64,000 bases of DNA from Psychromonas algarum. GTDB lineage: Bacteria > Pseudomonadota > Gammaproteobacteria > Enterobacterales > Psychromonadaceae. The stretch covers positions 248,001-312,000 of the forward strand of contig NZ_SNUW01000002.1 in assembly GCF_004376845.1 (NCBI RefSeq), read 5' to 3'. Every line of letters begins with the position of its first letter. The stretch's first letter is position 1. Below the pieces are notes generated by a model, which ran no database searches, was not told where the DNA came from, and saw nothing but the letters and a program-made list of their open reading frames with translations. A program made the position numbers and the translations under genes. Shown here one piece after another: positions 49,419 through 59,485 of the stretch.

Positions 49419-50705
49419 TTAAGACTTTTGATTAATTTCAATATTAATAGCAGCCGCTTCACCAGCGTCAATAACATCACTTTGACCAAACCATTGTCCA
49501 GCAGAGCTATTGGCCGTACCATCCTCAGCAATACGCGCTTTTATTAAAAACTGTTTATGGTCACTTAACTTAACACCTTGCATCATTGCATTTGCATCTG
49601 ACAAAACCACACTAGTAGGAAAGCCTGTGATCGGCAATTTGATTGCCGCAATTGGCATTGCAGGACCACCAGCAGATTGAGCATAAACAAATAACGTAGC
49701 ATTTTTAGTGTAATTAACATCATTGCTTAACGTGATATTGACATGATAAGCAGGCCCATCAACGGCAACAGCATTTTCAGGCTCAGCAGTTTTTTCAACT
49801 GTATTCACTTGCTCTGACTGTGCTTTTTTTTGTAAAGCTAATTGCTCTTTTGCATAAGCAATACTGCTGTTCAACATAGCAGTTTTATCACTATTTGCCC
49901 CTACTAAAGCTAGCATTTTTTGCCAACGATAAATCGCAGCGGCAAAGTCCCCTTGCTGCAAAGCCATGAAACCATACATTGACCAAGCATCATAATTTTC
50001 AGGATGTTTCTGTATAAACTTAGCAAGCATAACTGGAGCGACAGATTGAGAATACTCATCGCCAATTTTCATTTTTAACTCAATATATTCCAATTGAATT
50101 GCTTGATCATCAGGAGCGCCTTGCACTGCTTTTTTAATTGCATCTAAGGCAAGCTCTTTATCTTGGAAAACACGTCCTAAACGACTGTATAAAACCCAAC
50201 CTTGCGCATCTGAAGGTTGATTAGCTAAATGTGTTCGTAAACCTAACATTAAATCATTAAGTTCTTTTTCACTTGGACGAGCATCTGGTTCTTCAAATAA
50301 TTTTTTATGAATATCAGGGTAGCGTTGTAAAGCACCTTGCCAATCATTAACTTCTTTATATGCCCCCACTGACCAATACAACCCAACACTTACAATCACT
50401 AAAAAGACAAGACCAGGGATCCAAATCCACTGAGAGTTATTAACTTTAGCTTGCTCATTTTCATTTATATCATCGAGTAAATTGTATTGTAATTCAGCAA
50501 TCATGGTTTCTTTATCAATAACCACACCTTGATCAATATCTTCTTCTACTTCCTTAACTCGTATATCGTAAAGTTCATGATTAAGTTGATTACGACGTTC
50601 TTGATCAATGCTTTTAGTCGATTTAGCTCGAATAAAAGGAATAACCATCGCTATGCCAAAAAACACTAATAATAACAATGCGGCAATAACAAATTGTAAA
50701 ATCAT
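49419..50705 (-). CDS. ccmI: cytochrome c maturation protein CcmI
   Basis: CcmI (428 residues) has two N-terminal membrane helices (about 1-20 and 95-112) joined by a cytoplasmic loop (NQLNHELYDIRVKEVEEDID) and a periplasmic TPR domain (for example GWVLYSRLGRVFQDKELALD). It holds apocytochrome c for haem attachment by CcmF/CcmH. The C-terminal part (about 320-425) is a beta-rich domain with FVYAQSAGGPAMPIAAIKLP. In E. coli this protein is fused to CcmH; here the two are separate and overlap by 4 nt. It is the last ccm gene. Confidence 0.93.
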   Translation of the reverse strand: MILQFVIAALLLLVFFGIAMVIPFIRAKSTKSIDQERRNQLNHELYDIRVKEVEEDIDQGVVIDKETMIAELQYNLLDDINENEQAKVNNSQWIWIPGLVFLVIVSVGLYWSVGAYKEVNDWQGALQRYPDIHKKLFEEPDARPSEKELNDLMLGLRTHLANQPSDAQGWVLYSRLGRVFQDKELALDAIKKAVQGAPDDQAIQLEYIELKMKIGDEYSQSVAPVMLAKFIQKHPENYDAWSMYGFMALQQGDFAAAIYRWQKMLALVGANSDKTAMLNSSIAYAKEQLALQKKAQSEQVNTVEKTAEPENAVAVDGPAYHVNITLSNDVNYTKNATLFVYAQSAGGPAMPIAAIKLPITGFPTSVVLSDANAMMQGVKLSDHKQFLIKARIAEDGTANSSAGQWFGQSDVIDAGEAAAINIEINQKS

Positions 50706-51196
50706 GATTTTTTATCCTTAGCATGTTGTTTCAATAACTGCTGTAATTTTTGTTGTTCTTGATCGTCTAAATTAGTTTCTTTAGCAGGCTGTTTTTTAAT
50801 TTGTCTAAACAACACTAACAAACCGAATATGATAAATAATAATGGCCCTAGCCATAAAAATATGGTTGCTGGAGTCATCGGAGGATCATAACGAACAAAG
50901 TTTCCATAACGAGCAACCATATAATCAACGACTTCATCTTCACTTTTACCTTGCATCACTAACTCATAAGTTTTATCGCGTAAATCCTTTGCAAGCTCAG
51001 CATTTGAATCTGAGATATTTTGATTTTGACACTTAGGACAACGTAAAATCTTGGTTAAGTCATGAAATGTTTGTTCTTGCTGTGCGTTATCAAAATCAAA
51101 TGTTTCAATTGCTGCATGACTATTATGACTAAAGAGCATAAAACTCAGCAATAACAGTAAAGCCGTTAGGCTAAGAACATGATTTAATAACGTCAT
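50702..51196 (-). CDS. ccmH: cytochrome c maturation protein CcmH
   Basis: CcmH (164 residues) has a signal peptide and a periplasmic three-helix domain with the redox motif LRCPKCQNQNISDSNAELA, then DYMVARYGNFVRYDPP. A C-terminal membrane helix (FLWLGPLLFIIFGLLVLF) anchors it. It reduces apocytochrome thiols or takes part in thioether formation. It overlaps ccmG by 1 nt and ccmI by 4 nt. Confidence 0.95.
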   Translation of the reverse strand: MTLLNHVLSLTALLLLLSFMLFSHNSHAAIETFDFDNAQQEQTFHDLTKILRCPKCQNQNISDSNAELAKDLRDKTYELVMQGKSEDEVVDYMVARYGNFVRYDPPMTPATIFLWLGPLLFIIFGLLVLFRQIKKQPAKETNLDDQEQQKLQQLLKQHAKDKKS

Positions 51197-51738
51197 TATT
51201 GCATACCCTCATAAATTGCTAATAACTTGTTATTCCAGACTTTCTCGTTTAGATCTCCCACATGGCGGTACTGAATAATCCCTTTACTATCAATAAAGAA
51301 AGTTTCAGGCGCACCATACACACCAAGATCCATTCCTAACATACCGCTTTTATCAAACAAACTAATTTTATAAGGGTCATGTAAATCGTTTAACCAACGA
51401 ATTGCTTTTTGACGGTCATCTTTATAGTTCATACCAACAATATACAAACCTTGTTTAGATAATTTATTCAAATAAGTATGTTCTGCATAACAAGTTGGAC
51501 ACCATGTCGCCCATACATTTAACAGCATCTTTTGACCTTTAAAAATACTCGCATCATGTTGCTTATCTTTATCGTAGATATCTTGTAGCGTAAATTCAGG
51601 TACCGGTTGACCAATTAATGCCGATTCTAATTTGCTTGGGTCACTACCCTTTAATAGAGGGGTTGCTAAAAAAACAGCACCAATCACAAAAATAATAAAT
51701 GGAATTAATAAAGTGAATACACGACGTTTATTAAGCAT
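51196..51738 (-). CDS. ccmG: thiol:disulfide interchange protein CcmG/DsbE
   Basis: CcmG (180 residues) is a membrane-anchored periplasmic thioredoxin-fold protein that keeps the CXXCH cysteines reduced. The anchor is at about 9-27. The active site is WATWCPTCYAEHTYLN (CPTC). GVYGAPETFFIDSKG contains the conserved cis-proline, and YRHVGDL is also typical. It overlaps ccmF by 8 nt. Confidence 0.95.
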   Translation of the reverse strand: MLNKRRVFTLLIPFIIFVIGAVFLATPLLKGSDPSKLESALIGQPVPEFTLQDIYDKDKQHDASIFKGQKMLLNVWATWCPTCYAEHTYLNKLSKQGLYIVGMNYKDDRQKAIRWLNDLHDPYKISLFDKSGMLGMDLGVYGAPETFFIDSKGIIQYRHVGDLNEKVWNNKLLAIYEGMQ

Positions 51739-53719
51739 TTTTATCTCCTAGTACTGTTGCTTTTGGCTCTAATGTTTCTTTAGCTACTTTTTTACCACGA
51801 TAACGACGATCACAGATCATAAGTAAACCAGCAAAAGCCATTAATAAAGGGCCTAACCAAATCCAACGAATAAAGGGTTTGTAATAGATACGTACTGCCC
51901 AAGCACCATCAGGTAACACTTCTCCCATTGCGATATAAAGATCACGAGTGAATCCAGCATCAATAGCCGCTTCTGTCATTGGCATACGCTGAACGGTATA
52001 AATGCGTTTCTCAGCTTTCATCACCGCAATTTCTTTTAAGTCATGTTTAACGGTAAATACACCCACTGTTCCCGTGTAGTTTGGACCGTTTAAATCTTTA
52101 ACTTGATCAAAGTGAAAATCGTAATGTTCAAAAGCGATATGATCACCTACAGCTAATTTCACATCTTTTTCAATTGAGTAGTTTTGTGTCATGGTAATAC
52201 CGATGATCATCACCGCTAGACCAAAATGCCCAAAACTCATTGCCCAATGACTATTACCTAATTTAGTAATACCTTCTCGAAATGAATGTCGATGTGTCGC
52301 ACGCAAGTAGATTTCATAGGCAACACCCGCAGTGATCCAAAAACCTAAGAACACCCCCATTAATGCTAACCAAGTGAAAGACGGTGCAAATACCAATAAA
52401 AAGGCAATGGTTAACACAACACTCAATAACAAAATAACAATTAATGGTTTTCTTAAATCGCTTAACTTTTGTTTCTTCCAACGAAATAATGAACCGACAC
52501 CAACAAACAATGCAAATGGCACAATTAAAATACTAAACATACGATTAAAGAAAGGTTCGCCGATGGAGATACTACCTAAACCAATTTCTTTATGTACGAG
52601 TGGTAACAAAGTCCCTAATAACACCACAATTAATGCCGCAATCAGTAATATGTTATTAATTAATAAAATACTTTCACGTGATGCTAATTCATAACGTCCA
52701 CGGCTTTTTACTTTTGATGCTTGAATTGCATACAACAATAATGAACCACCAATCACTAACACTAAGAAACCAAGAATAAACAGCCCTCGTGTAGGATCAC
52801 TGGCAAAAGCATGCACAGAAACCAACACACCTGAACGAACTAAAAATGTACCTAATAAACTTAACGAAAAAGCACTTAACGCAAGTAATACTGTCCATGA
52901 TTTAAACACGCCACGCTTTTCACTTACCGCTAAAGAATGTATTAATGCAGTACCCGCAATCCATGGCATAAATGAAGCATTTTCAACGGGATCCCAGAAC
53001 CACCAACCGCCCCAGCCTAATTCGTAATATGCCCACCAACTACCTAATGCGATACCAACCGTGAGAAACATCCAGGCAGCCATTGTCCAAGGACGAGACC
53101 ATTTAGCCCAAGCACTATCTAAACGACCTTCTAATAACGCAGCAATAGCAAAGGCAAAGGCCACAGAAAAACCAACATATCCCATATACAACATAGGAGG
53201 ATGAATAATTAACCCAAAATCTTGTAATAAAGGATTTAAATCACGCCCATCAATAGGGAAGTACGGTAGAGTTCGTAAAAATGGGTTAGAGGTTAAAATG
53301 ACAAACAGATAGAAGCCAAAAGATAACAAACCTAATACAGCAAGTACTCGTGCCACTGATTCTGCAGGTAAACGTTTACTCATTAACGCAACGGCAATAC
53401 TCCAACCTGCTAATAAGAAAACCCATAATAATAAAGAGCCTTCATGCGCGCCCCATACCGCAGATAAACGATAATACCAAGGCAAAGCTGAATTAGAGTT
53501 AGTAGCGATATACCCAACAGTAAAATCATTCATTAAAAATAGGTAACTTAAAATGAAGAATGAAAAAGCGACCGCTACAAACTGTAAAATAGTAAAAACT
53601 TTAGCACTACGAATAGCGCCTTGATGCCCAGTTTGAACCCCATACAATGGGTAAACCGTTTGTAATAATGACAATATACACGCCAGAATTAAGGAAAATT
53701 GGCCAATTTCAGGAAGCAT
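51731..53719 (-). CDS. ccmF: haem lyase CcmF
   Basis: CcmF (662 residues, about 15 helices) joins haem to apocytochrome c. The tryptophan-rich haem-handling segment WGGWWFWDPVENASFMPW is near residue 235. Conserved histidines appear in HPPMLYMGYVG and SWALSFGHFGLAV-like NSHWAMSFGHFG. A large C-terminal periplasmic domain is also present. It overlaps ccmG by 8 nt and follows ccmE by 12 bp. Confidence 0.97.
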   Translation of the reverse strand: MLPEIGQFSLILACILSLLQTVYPLYGVQTGHQGAIRSAKVFTILQFVAVAFSFFILSYLFLMNDFTVGYIATNSNSALPWYYRLSAVWGAHEGSLLLWVFLLAGWSIAVALMSKRLPAESVARVLAVLGLLSFGFYLFVILTSNPFLRTLPYFPIDGRDLNPLLQDFGLIIHPPMLYMGYVGFSVAFAFAIAALLEGRLDSAWAKWSRPWTMAAWMFLTVGIALGSWWAYYELGWGGWWFWDPVENASFMPWIAGTALIHSLAVSEKRGVFKSWTVLLALSAFSLSLLGTFLVRSGVLVSVHAFASDPTRGLFILGFLVLVIGGSLLLYAIQASKVKSRGRYELASRESILLINNILLIAALIVVLLGTLLPLVHKEIGLGSISIGEPFFNRMFSILIVPFALFVGVGSLFRWKKQKLSDLRKPLIVILLLSVVLTIAFLLVFAPSFTWLALMGVFLGFWITAGVAYEIYLRATHRHSFREGITKLGNSHWAMSFGHFGLAVMIIGITMTQNYSIEKDVKLAVGDHIAFEHYDFHFDQVKDLNGPNYTGTVGVFTVKHDLKEIAVMKAEKRIYTVQRMPMTEAAIDAGFTRDLYIAMGEVLPDGAWAVRIYYKPFIRWIWLGPLLMAFAGLLMICDRRYRGKKVAKETLEPKATVLGDKNA

Positions 53720-53731
53720 TATCTAACCCTT

Positions 53732-54202
53732 TTATTTTGATTGTTCTGTTTTAAGGTGATCCATTCCCTTCAGCGCATCAGCAACTTCAGGTGGCATATA
53801 TTCTTCATCATGTTTTGCAAGTACTTCAAAAGCATCAATTTCATTACTTGATTTCAAATGTCCTTGAGCCACGATCCCTTGTCCTTCACGGAATAGGTCA
53901 GGCAAAATACCATCAAAGTAAACAGTCACAATACCTGCTTTATTATCAATAAGGTCAAAGCTCACTTTAAGACTTTCAGGATCTCGCGAAACCGAACCAT
54001 TTACCACCATGCCACCAACACGTAAACGTTGACCAATTTCAGGTTTTGTACCCGTTTCATTTTTACCATTGATGATCTCAGACGGCGTATAAAATAAGTC
54101 AATATTTTGCTGCAGAGCAAATAACGTTAACCCAATCGCTAACGATAACCCAGCGATCAACGAAGAAGTAATAATTAAACGCTTTTTACGTCTTGGATTC
54201 AT
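53732..54202 (-). CDS. ccmE: haem chaperone CcmE
   Basis: CcmE (156 residues) is an inner-membrane-anchored periplasmic OB-fold protein that binds haem covalently through a histidine and carries it to CcmF. The anchor is at about 8-28. The haem-binding histidine lies in [13 protein letters not shown] near residue 132, the family signature. [13 protein letters not shown] and VAQGHLKS are also characteristic. It overlaps ccmD by 4 nt. Confidence 0.97.
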   Translation of the reverse strand: MNPRRKKRLIITSSLIAGLSLAIGLTLFALQQNIDLFYTPSEIINGKNETGTKPEIGQRLRVGGMVVNGSVSRDPESLKVSFDLIDNKAGIVTVYFDGILPDLFREGQGIVAQGHLKSSNEIDAFEVLAKHDEEYMPPEVADALKGMDHLKTEQSK

Positions 54203-54405
54203 AATGTACCTTTTTTATTTTCTGCTGCTTTAATGCGTTGCTCACGTTGTAAACGTTGTTCAACTTGATTGAATATTTTTTTACGGCGATACACGGTATC
54301 GATAATTAAGAAAATGACACTTAATAGTGAAACACCATAAGCTAGCCAAACATAAAATCCGTAACCACCCATGGCGAGAAACTCTGAAAATGATGAAAAT
54401 GCCAC
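54199..54405 (-). CDS. ccmD: haem exporter accessory protein CcmD
   Basis: CcmD (68 residues) is a small one-helix inner-membrane protein ([20 protein letters not shown]) with a basic cytoplasmic tail ([20 protein letters not shown]). It helps CcmC and the CcmAB ATPase release haem-loaded CcmE. The start is a GTG at 54405, with GAGG 5 nt upstream. The gene is easily missed because of its size and start codon. Confidence 0.93.
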   Translation of the reverse strand: MAFSSFSEFLAMGGYGFYVWLAYGVSLLSVIFLIIDTVYRRKKIFNQVEQRLQREQRIKAAENKKGTL

Positions 54406-54406
54406 G

Positions 54407-55168
54407 TTAACCTCGCTTATTAATTTGAGTAGAAGATTGTTGTACTAATGAAATAACCCAAGGGCGATGGCTTTCTCGGTGTAAAATTTCATTACGAAAT
54501 CGATATAAGCTCATAAATCCTAAAAATGCTGCAAAACTAATAATCATGATCAGCAAAGGATATAACATCGCTGTATCCATTGATGGTTTATCAAATTTAG
54601 TGATCGTTGCACCTTGATGTAAGGTATTCCACCACACCACAGAGAAATGGATAATAGGTAAGTTAATAACACCAACTAGCGTTAAAATAGAAGCCGCTCG
54701 TCCTGCTAACACTTTGTCGGAAAAAGCATTGTATAAAGCAATAATCCCAAGGTAGACAAATAACAAGATTAATTCAGAAGTTAATCTTGCATCCCAAACC
54801 CACCAAGCGCCCCACATAGGTTTTCCCCAAGCAGCGCCGGTGAATAGAGCAATGAAAGTATATACCGCGCCAATAGGTGCCGTTGCCGCCACCGTCATTT
54901 CAGCTAAACGAATTTGCCACACTAATGCGATAAAAGCGGCAATTGCCATAGTTGAATAAGCCGCCATTGCCATCATTGCAGCAGGAACATGTATATAAAT
55001 AATTCGAAAGCTATCACCTTGCTGATAATCAGCAGGTGCAAATGCTAACCCCCATACCATACCTACCACAAAAGTGATCACCGCTGTCACTAAAAACCAC
55101 GGCATCAATTTGCCAGATAACGCATAACTTTTTTCTGATTTTGCGTACGGGTGTAACCATTTCCACAT
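54407..55168 (-). CDS. ccmC: haem handling protein CcmC
   Basis: CcmC (253 residues, six helices) loads haem onto CcmE. The WWD segment WGAWWVWDARLTSELILLF near residue 130 and conserved histidines in YIHVPAAMMAM and FSVVWWNTLHQGATI flank the haem site. It lies 1 bp before ccmD and 58 bp after ccmB. Confidence 0.97.
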   Translation of the reverse strand: MWKWLHPYAKSEKSYALSGKLMPWFLVTAVITFVVGMVWGLAFAPADYQQGDSFRIIYIHVPAAMMAMAAYSTMAIAAFIALVWQIRLAEMTVAATAPIGAVYTFIALFTGAAWGKPMWGAWWVWDARLTSELILLFVYLGIIALYNAFSDKVLAGRAASILTLVGVINLPIIHFSVVWWNTLHQGATITKFDKPSMDTAMLYPLLIMIISFAAFLGFMSLYRFRNEILHRESHRPWVISLVQQSSTQINKRG

Positions 55169-55226
55169 AATTAAATCTCTATCCTTGTTAAAATAAATAA
55201 CGCTTCTTATTTACCTAAACTAATGA

Positions 55227-55895
55227 CTAACTAACGCTAACTCTCAATGAAGCAGCAATTGCAAAAGGAGCTAAAGTAATTGCTCCGACTAACATAGCGC
55301 CTAATAACGCAAGCATACCGATATAGGATTGCCCATACGCTGCAGCATCAATTGCCATGGTTGAAAAAATTAAAATAGGAATACTCAGAGGTAACATAAT
55401 TAAACTTAATAACACACCTCCCTTTCGTAATCCTATGGTCAAAGCGACACCAATGGCACCTAATAAACTTAATATCGGCGTGCCAATTAATAAAGTTAAA
55501 AATAAAGCCCAAAAAGTATTTGCTTCTAATGATAAAAAAATAGCAAGTAATGGAGAGACTAATAAAATAGGCAACCCAGTTAACAACCAATGTGCAAATA
55601 CTTTCGCGCTCACTAACCAAGCTAATGGATAAGGAGCAAGCATCATCTGCTCTAAAGACCCATCAATAAAATCATCTTTAAACAAACGTTCAAAAGATAA
55701 TAAAGCAGCTAATAAAGCAGCAACCCAAATAATACCTGGCGCAATACGCGCTAATAATACAGGATCAGTACCAATACCTAATGGGAATAAGGTCACGACA
55801 ATAACAAAAAACCAAATAGGATTTAAAATATCACTTTGCTGTCGAAATGCACCTAACAACTCTTTACGGACTATCTGCGCGAAAGCATTAAACAT
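55227..55895 (-). CDS. ccmB: haem exporter permease CcmB
   Basis: CcmB (222 residues, six helices) is the membrane subunit of the CcmAB ABC complex needed to free haem-bound CcmE. ILNPIWFFVIVVTLFPLGIG and ARIAPGIIWVAALLAALLSF are family hallmarks, and FKDDFIDGSLEQMML follows. I use the ATG at 55895, with GGAG 6 nt upstream; an ATG four codons earlier would cover that site. It overlaps ccmA by 8 nt. Confidence 0.95.
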   Translation of the reverse strand: MFNAFAQIVRKELLGAFRQQSDILNPIWFFVIVVTLFPLGIGTDPVLLARIAPGIIWVAALLAALLSFERLFKDDFIDGSLEQMMLAPYPLAWLVSAKVFAHWLLTGLPILLVSPLLAIFLSLEANTFWALFLTLLIGTPILSLLGAIGVALTIGLRKGGVLLSLIMLPLSIPILIFSTMAIDAAAYGQSYIGMLALLGAMLVGAITLAPFAIAASLRVSVS

Positions 55896-56526
55896 ATTGC
55901 TCTCCAAATGCCGGTTTCTGTAACGTCAGGTTTTTATATAACTCAGCGGGGATCGATAAATCTTGATGTGTTGTTAAAATAACCATGCCACCATTTTGCA
56001 CATGCTTAATTAATAAATTTTCAATTACTTTTACACCATTTTTATCAATAGCTGTAAAAGGTTCATCTAATATCCATAAAGGGCAATCACTAAACCACAT
56101 TCTTGCTAATGCAACACGACGTTGCTGACCTGCAGAAAGTTGCCCTGTTAATACGTCTTCATAACCCACTAAACCCACTTGAGTGAGTATTTCCCATACA
56201 TCAAACTCAACACTTGGGTTATATAAACGCTGAAAGAATTGTAGATTTTCAAGCGCAGTTAATTCTGGTTTTACACCTGATTTATGCCCAAGATAAAGCA
56301 TCTGCTGATAATAGGATTCACGATCACTCAGAATATTTTCCTGTTGCCAACAAATCTCACCCGAATAAGGTGAAGATAAACCAACCAGCAATCGAAATAG
56401 GCTAGTTTTACCAATACCATTCGGCCCTTCAACATGCAGAATTTCACCAGAAGTCAGGGTAAAGTTTAAATTATTGAACAAAACTCGCTCTTCACGAACA
56501 CAAGTTAAGTTTTTGCACTGCAGCAT
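55888..56526 (-). CDS. ccmA: haem exporter ATP-binding protein CcmA
   Basis: CcmA (212 residues) is the ABC ATPase of the CcmAB complex. It has Walker A HVEGPNGIGKTSLFRLLVG (about 32-50), signature LSAGQQRRVALARMW, Walker B LWILDEPFTAIDK and the switch His in LTTHQDL. It is the first gene of ccmABCDEFGHI. The 294-bp region upstream holds the terminator of the preceding unit, and I saw no certain promoter. Confidence 0.96.
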   Translation of the reverse strand: MLQCKNLTCVREERVLFNNLNFTLTSGEILHVEGPNGIGKTSLFRLLVGLSSPYSGEICWQQENILSDRESYYQQMLYLGHKSGVKPELTALENLQFFQRLYNPSVEFDVWEILTQVGLVGYEDVLTGQLSAGQQRRVALARMWFSDCPLWILDEPFTAIDKNGVKVIENLLIKHVQNGGMVILTTHQDLSIPAELYKNLTLQKPAFGEQYV

Positions 56527-56761
56527 TCAGGCTTACCTTCAGCGATAAAAAAGACACAATAAAGCATAATTACCACATAATGGCATTTAATGTCATAAAA
56601 TGTGACGAATCCTATCATAGAAAAAGCAGAGGAGTAACTGCCAGAATAGGGGAAGGTTAGAAAATAATTAGAAATACTAAAATGATTAATTTACATATCA
56701 ACAATTCAATAAGCCTCAGGCTTACCAAGACAACTTAACAATAATGAATAAACAATAAAAA

Positions 56762-56786
56762 AGGCATTAACAAAACGCTAATGCCT
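56762..56786 (-). terminator. terminator after the LPP20-like lipoprotein gene
   Basis: AGGCATTA (complement of 56779-56786) pairs with TAATGCCT (complement of 56762-56769), with a 9-nt loop and a U-run on the minus strand. It lies 35 bases after the stop at 56821. The remaining gap to ccmA (56527-56761) has no gene that I see. TCAGGCTTACC occurs twice there, at 56527-56537 and 56717-56727. Confidence 0.88.
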
Positions 56787-56820
56787 CGATAATTTCAACA
56801 CATAATCACCATGATTAGAT

Positions 56821-57399
56821 TTATTGTGCTTCAAGTTTTTTTAATTCATCATCCATTTGTTGTTCAGGTTGTTTAGCTTTAAACTCTTGATATAAAGTAT
56901 CTTTTTGTCCCGGACTCATTGGACGATCAGCCGCTTTAACTAACTCATCAAATATTGCTTTAGTTGATTCTTGACCTATTCCAACTAACACGCATAAATT
57001 ATCTTTGTCAGCAATCTTTACAACATCTGTTTTCATTGGAGAAGTCCCCACTAAGGTCTGCTCTGTTATTTGTTTCGATATACTTGTGAAAGTAGAACCC
57101 GATTGAGTCCCTGCAATAGATTCAACTTTATCTCGATACGTTTTATCCATGGCCGTTACACGTGTTTCGATACGTTGCGCTAAAGAAGTACGTGCATTTG
57201 CCATTGCTTGCTGTTTATCAATCGACATATTACCAGACCATAAAACACACTCAGAGACTGCAATACCATCTTCAACTTGAGGGTTTAAAATCCACGTTGG
57301 GATCGTACCAATCGCTGTTTCTTGAGTGGGATTGTTATTAGAGCAAGCACTTAATAAAACAATTACCGGTAAACTTAATAAATGTACTTTTTTAAACAT
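56821..57399 (-). CDS. LPP20 family lipoprotein
   Basis: This 192-residue protein has a lipoprotein signal with lipobox LLSAC (cysteine at about 19). The mature part contains a QQAMANARTSLAQRIETRV segment, typical of LPP20/LPO-type outer-membrane lipoproteins, and a charged C-terminal helix (EQQMDDELKKLEAQ). The start is the ATG at 57399, with AGGA 6 nt upstream; an ATG two codons earlier sits too close to the site. Function is not known. It has its own terminator, and amtB lies upstream beyond another terminator. Confidence 0.75.
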   Translation of the reverse strand: MFKKVHLLSLPVIVLLSACSNNNPTQETAIGTIPTWILNPQVEDGIAVSECVLWSGNMSIDKQQAMANARTSLAQRIETRVTAMDKTYRDKVESIAGTQSGSTFTSISKQITEQTLVGTSPMKTDVVKIADKDNLCVLVGIGQESTKAIFDELVKAADRPMSPGQKDTLYQEFKAKQPEQQMDDELKKLEAQ

Positions 57400-57485
57400 A
57401 ATCATTCCTTAATTAAAAATTAAAATATCGATGTTGAATTATTGTCCTAGGTACTAGTTTAGGCGGATTTAAGAAAACTTAAACT

Positions 57486-57523
57486 AAAAAAAATCCTTCT
57501 CTAATTTATAAGAGAAGGATTTT
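57486..57523 (-). terminator. terminator after amtB
   Basis: A perfect 13-bp stem (AAAATCCTTCTCT at 57490-57502 with AGAGAAGGATTTT at 57511-57523) has an 8-nt loop and a U-run on the minus strand. It lies about 50 bases after the amtB stop, ending the glnK-amtB unit. Confidence 0.95.
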
Positions 57524-57573
57524 AAATTAACTCAGTACTTTCTCACGTTTTATGAAGAGAGTAGAAGTTATTA

Positions 57574-58791
57574 TTAATTTTTAAATTCAGGGTAAGCTTC
57601 AACACCACAGTCATGTAAGTCCATACCAGCATCTTCTTCTTCAGCTGTTACACGAATCCCCATTACCACTTTGATAATTGACCAAATAATCCAAGAAGCA
57701 ATAAATACAAATCCAAAGATTACTGCTGCACCGTATAATTGCGTTACTAGTGATGCATCGCTATTAGTCATAGGAACAACTAATAAACCAAATAGACCAC
57801 ACACACCATGTACAGAGATAGCACCTACTGGATCATCAATTTTAAATTTATCAAAAGTGATGATGCTGTAAACCACGATAACACCAGCAACTAGACCAAT
57901 TCCTGCAGAGAATAATGGTGATGGAGATAGAGGATCGGCAGTGATTGCAACTAAACCAGCTAATGCGCCATTTAAGATCATCGTTAAATCAGCTTTACCC
58001 CATTTTAATTTACTTACTAATAATGCACCGATAGAGCCAGCTGCTGCAGCTGCATTTGTATTAAGGAAGATTTGACTAACTGCCGTTGCATTTTCAGCAT
58101 CAGAAAGTAGTAATTGAGAACCACCGTTAAAGCCGAACCAACCCATCCATAAAATGAATGTACCTAATGTAGCAAGTGGCATGTTTGAACCAGGAATTGG
58201 ATGAACACTACCATCTTTACCGTATTTACCACGACGAGCACCTAACAATAATACTGCTGCTAATGCTGCTGCTGCACCTGCCATATGAACGATACCAGAA
58301 CCAGCGAAGTCACTAAAACCAGCTTCACTTAAGAAACCGCCGCCCCAAGTCCAGTAACCTTCCATTGGATAGATAAAACCAGTTAGGAAGATAGCAAAAA
58401 TCAAGAAAGCCCATAGCTTCATACGTTCAGCTACCGCACCAGATACAATTGACATTGCAGTTGCAACAAATACAACTTGGAAGAAAAAGTCTGACTCTAA
58501 AGAATGGTCAGCACCCGCTGCTTGAGAACCAATTAATGAACCAAATGAAGGTAACCATCCGCCTGCAGAGTTATCAACATACATGATGTTGTAACCTACT
58601 AATAAAAACATCGTACAAGCAATAGAATAAAGTACGATATTTTTAGTTAAAATCTCAGTGGTATTTTTAGAGCGAACCAAACCCGCTTCTAACATGGCAA
58701 AACCTGCTGCCATCCACATAACAAGGACACCAGAGATTAAAAAGTAAAAGGTGTCTAACGCAAATCGTAGTTCTGTAACTGTTGTTTCCAT
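57574..58791 (-). CDS. amtB: ammonium transporter
   Basis: This Amt-family channel (405 residues, 11 helices) lets ammonium enter. The twin histidines lie in DFAGSGIVHMAGAAAA and DPVGAISVHGVCGLFG. The N-terminal MLEAGLVRSKNTTEIL is also a family motif. It lacks an obvious signal peptide, unlike E. coli AmtB, resembling the short-leader group. AAGGA lies 8 nt before the ATG. It follows glnK by 30 bp, and GlnK is known to plug Amt channels at high nitrogen. Confidence 0.95.
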   Translation of the reverse strand: METTVTELRFALDTFYFLISGVLVMWMAAGFAMLEAGLVRSKNTTEILTKNIVLYSIACTMFLLVGYNIMYVDNSAGGWLPSFGSLIGSQAAGADHSLESDFFFQVVFVATAMSIVSGAVAERMKLWAFLIFAIFLTGFIYPMEGYWTWGGGFLSEAGFSDFAGSGIVHMAGAAAALAAVLLLGARRGKYGKDGSVHPIPGSNMPLATLGTFILWMGWFGFNGGSQLLLSDAENATAVSQIFLNTNAAAAAGSIGALLVSKLKWGKADLTMILNGALAGLVAITADPLSPSPLFSAGIGLVAGVIVVYSIITFDKFKIDDPVGAISVHGVCGLFGLLVVPMTNSDASLVTQLYGAAVIFGFVFIASWIIWSIIKVVMGIRVTAEEEDAGMDLHDCGVEAYPEFKN

Positions 58792-58821
58792 AATCTTAAT
58801 CCTTAACGTAATAAATTTGGT

Positions 58822-59193
<372 letters not shown>

Positions 59194-59208
59194 TTATGTG
59201 TTTCTATT

Positions 59209-59224
59209 TACAACTAACGTGCCA
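59209..59224 (-). promoter_or_regulatory. sigma-54 promoter of glnK-amtB
   Basis: On the minus strand TGGCAC-GTTAG-TTGTA (59209-59224) matches the sigma-54 -24/-12 consensus TGGCAC-N5-TTGCA with a single change (TTGTA). It ends about 50 bases before the glnK start, and an NtrC site lies about 70 bp upstream. This supports nitrogen-limitation control. Confidence 0.9.
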
Positions 59225-59286
59225 AAAAAAATAAATCTTTAATTACAACAACTTAAATAAACAAAAAAGAAACACCACCCATCAAA

Positions 59287-59303
59287 TGCACCAATTCAGT
59301 GCA
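59287..59303 (-). promoter_or_regulatory. NtrC binding site upstream of glnK
   Basis: TGCAC-N7-GTGCA is a perfect arm match to the NtrC consensus. It is centred about 73 bp upstream of the -24 element, a normal enhancer distance. A degenerate second half-site (GCGCAC, about 59319) may exist. The rest of the 59225-59480 region has no gene. Confidence 0.88.
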
Positions 59304-59485
59304 CCAAAACAAAATAGAGCGCACTAATATGTAACATATCGGTATCGAACTTAATTACGATTTACATGCCCAAATATATTAAGTTCATTCTAAGGAGCAA
59401 TCACCAGCACTGAAGAGTAGATCTATCATTTATTAAAAACAGATAAAAAGGCATAACAATTAAACAACAAATCCCTCTTACCCCC

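Noticed and set aside
56520-56600. A GTCA-N7-TGAC inverted repeat upstream of ccmA as an FNR or CRP site
   Set aside because: It does not match either consensus well enough to claim.
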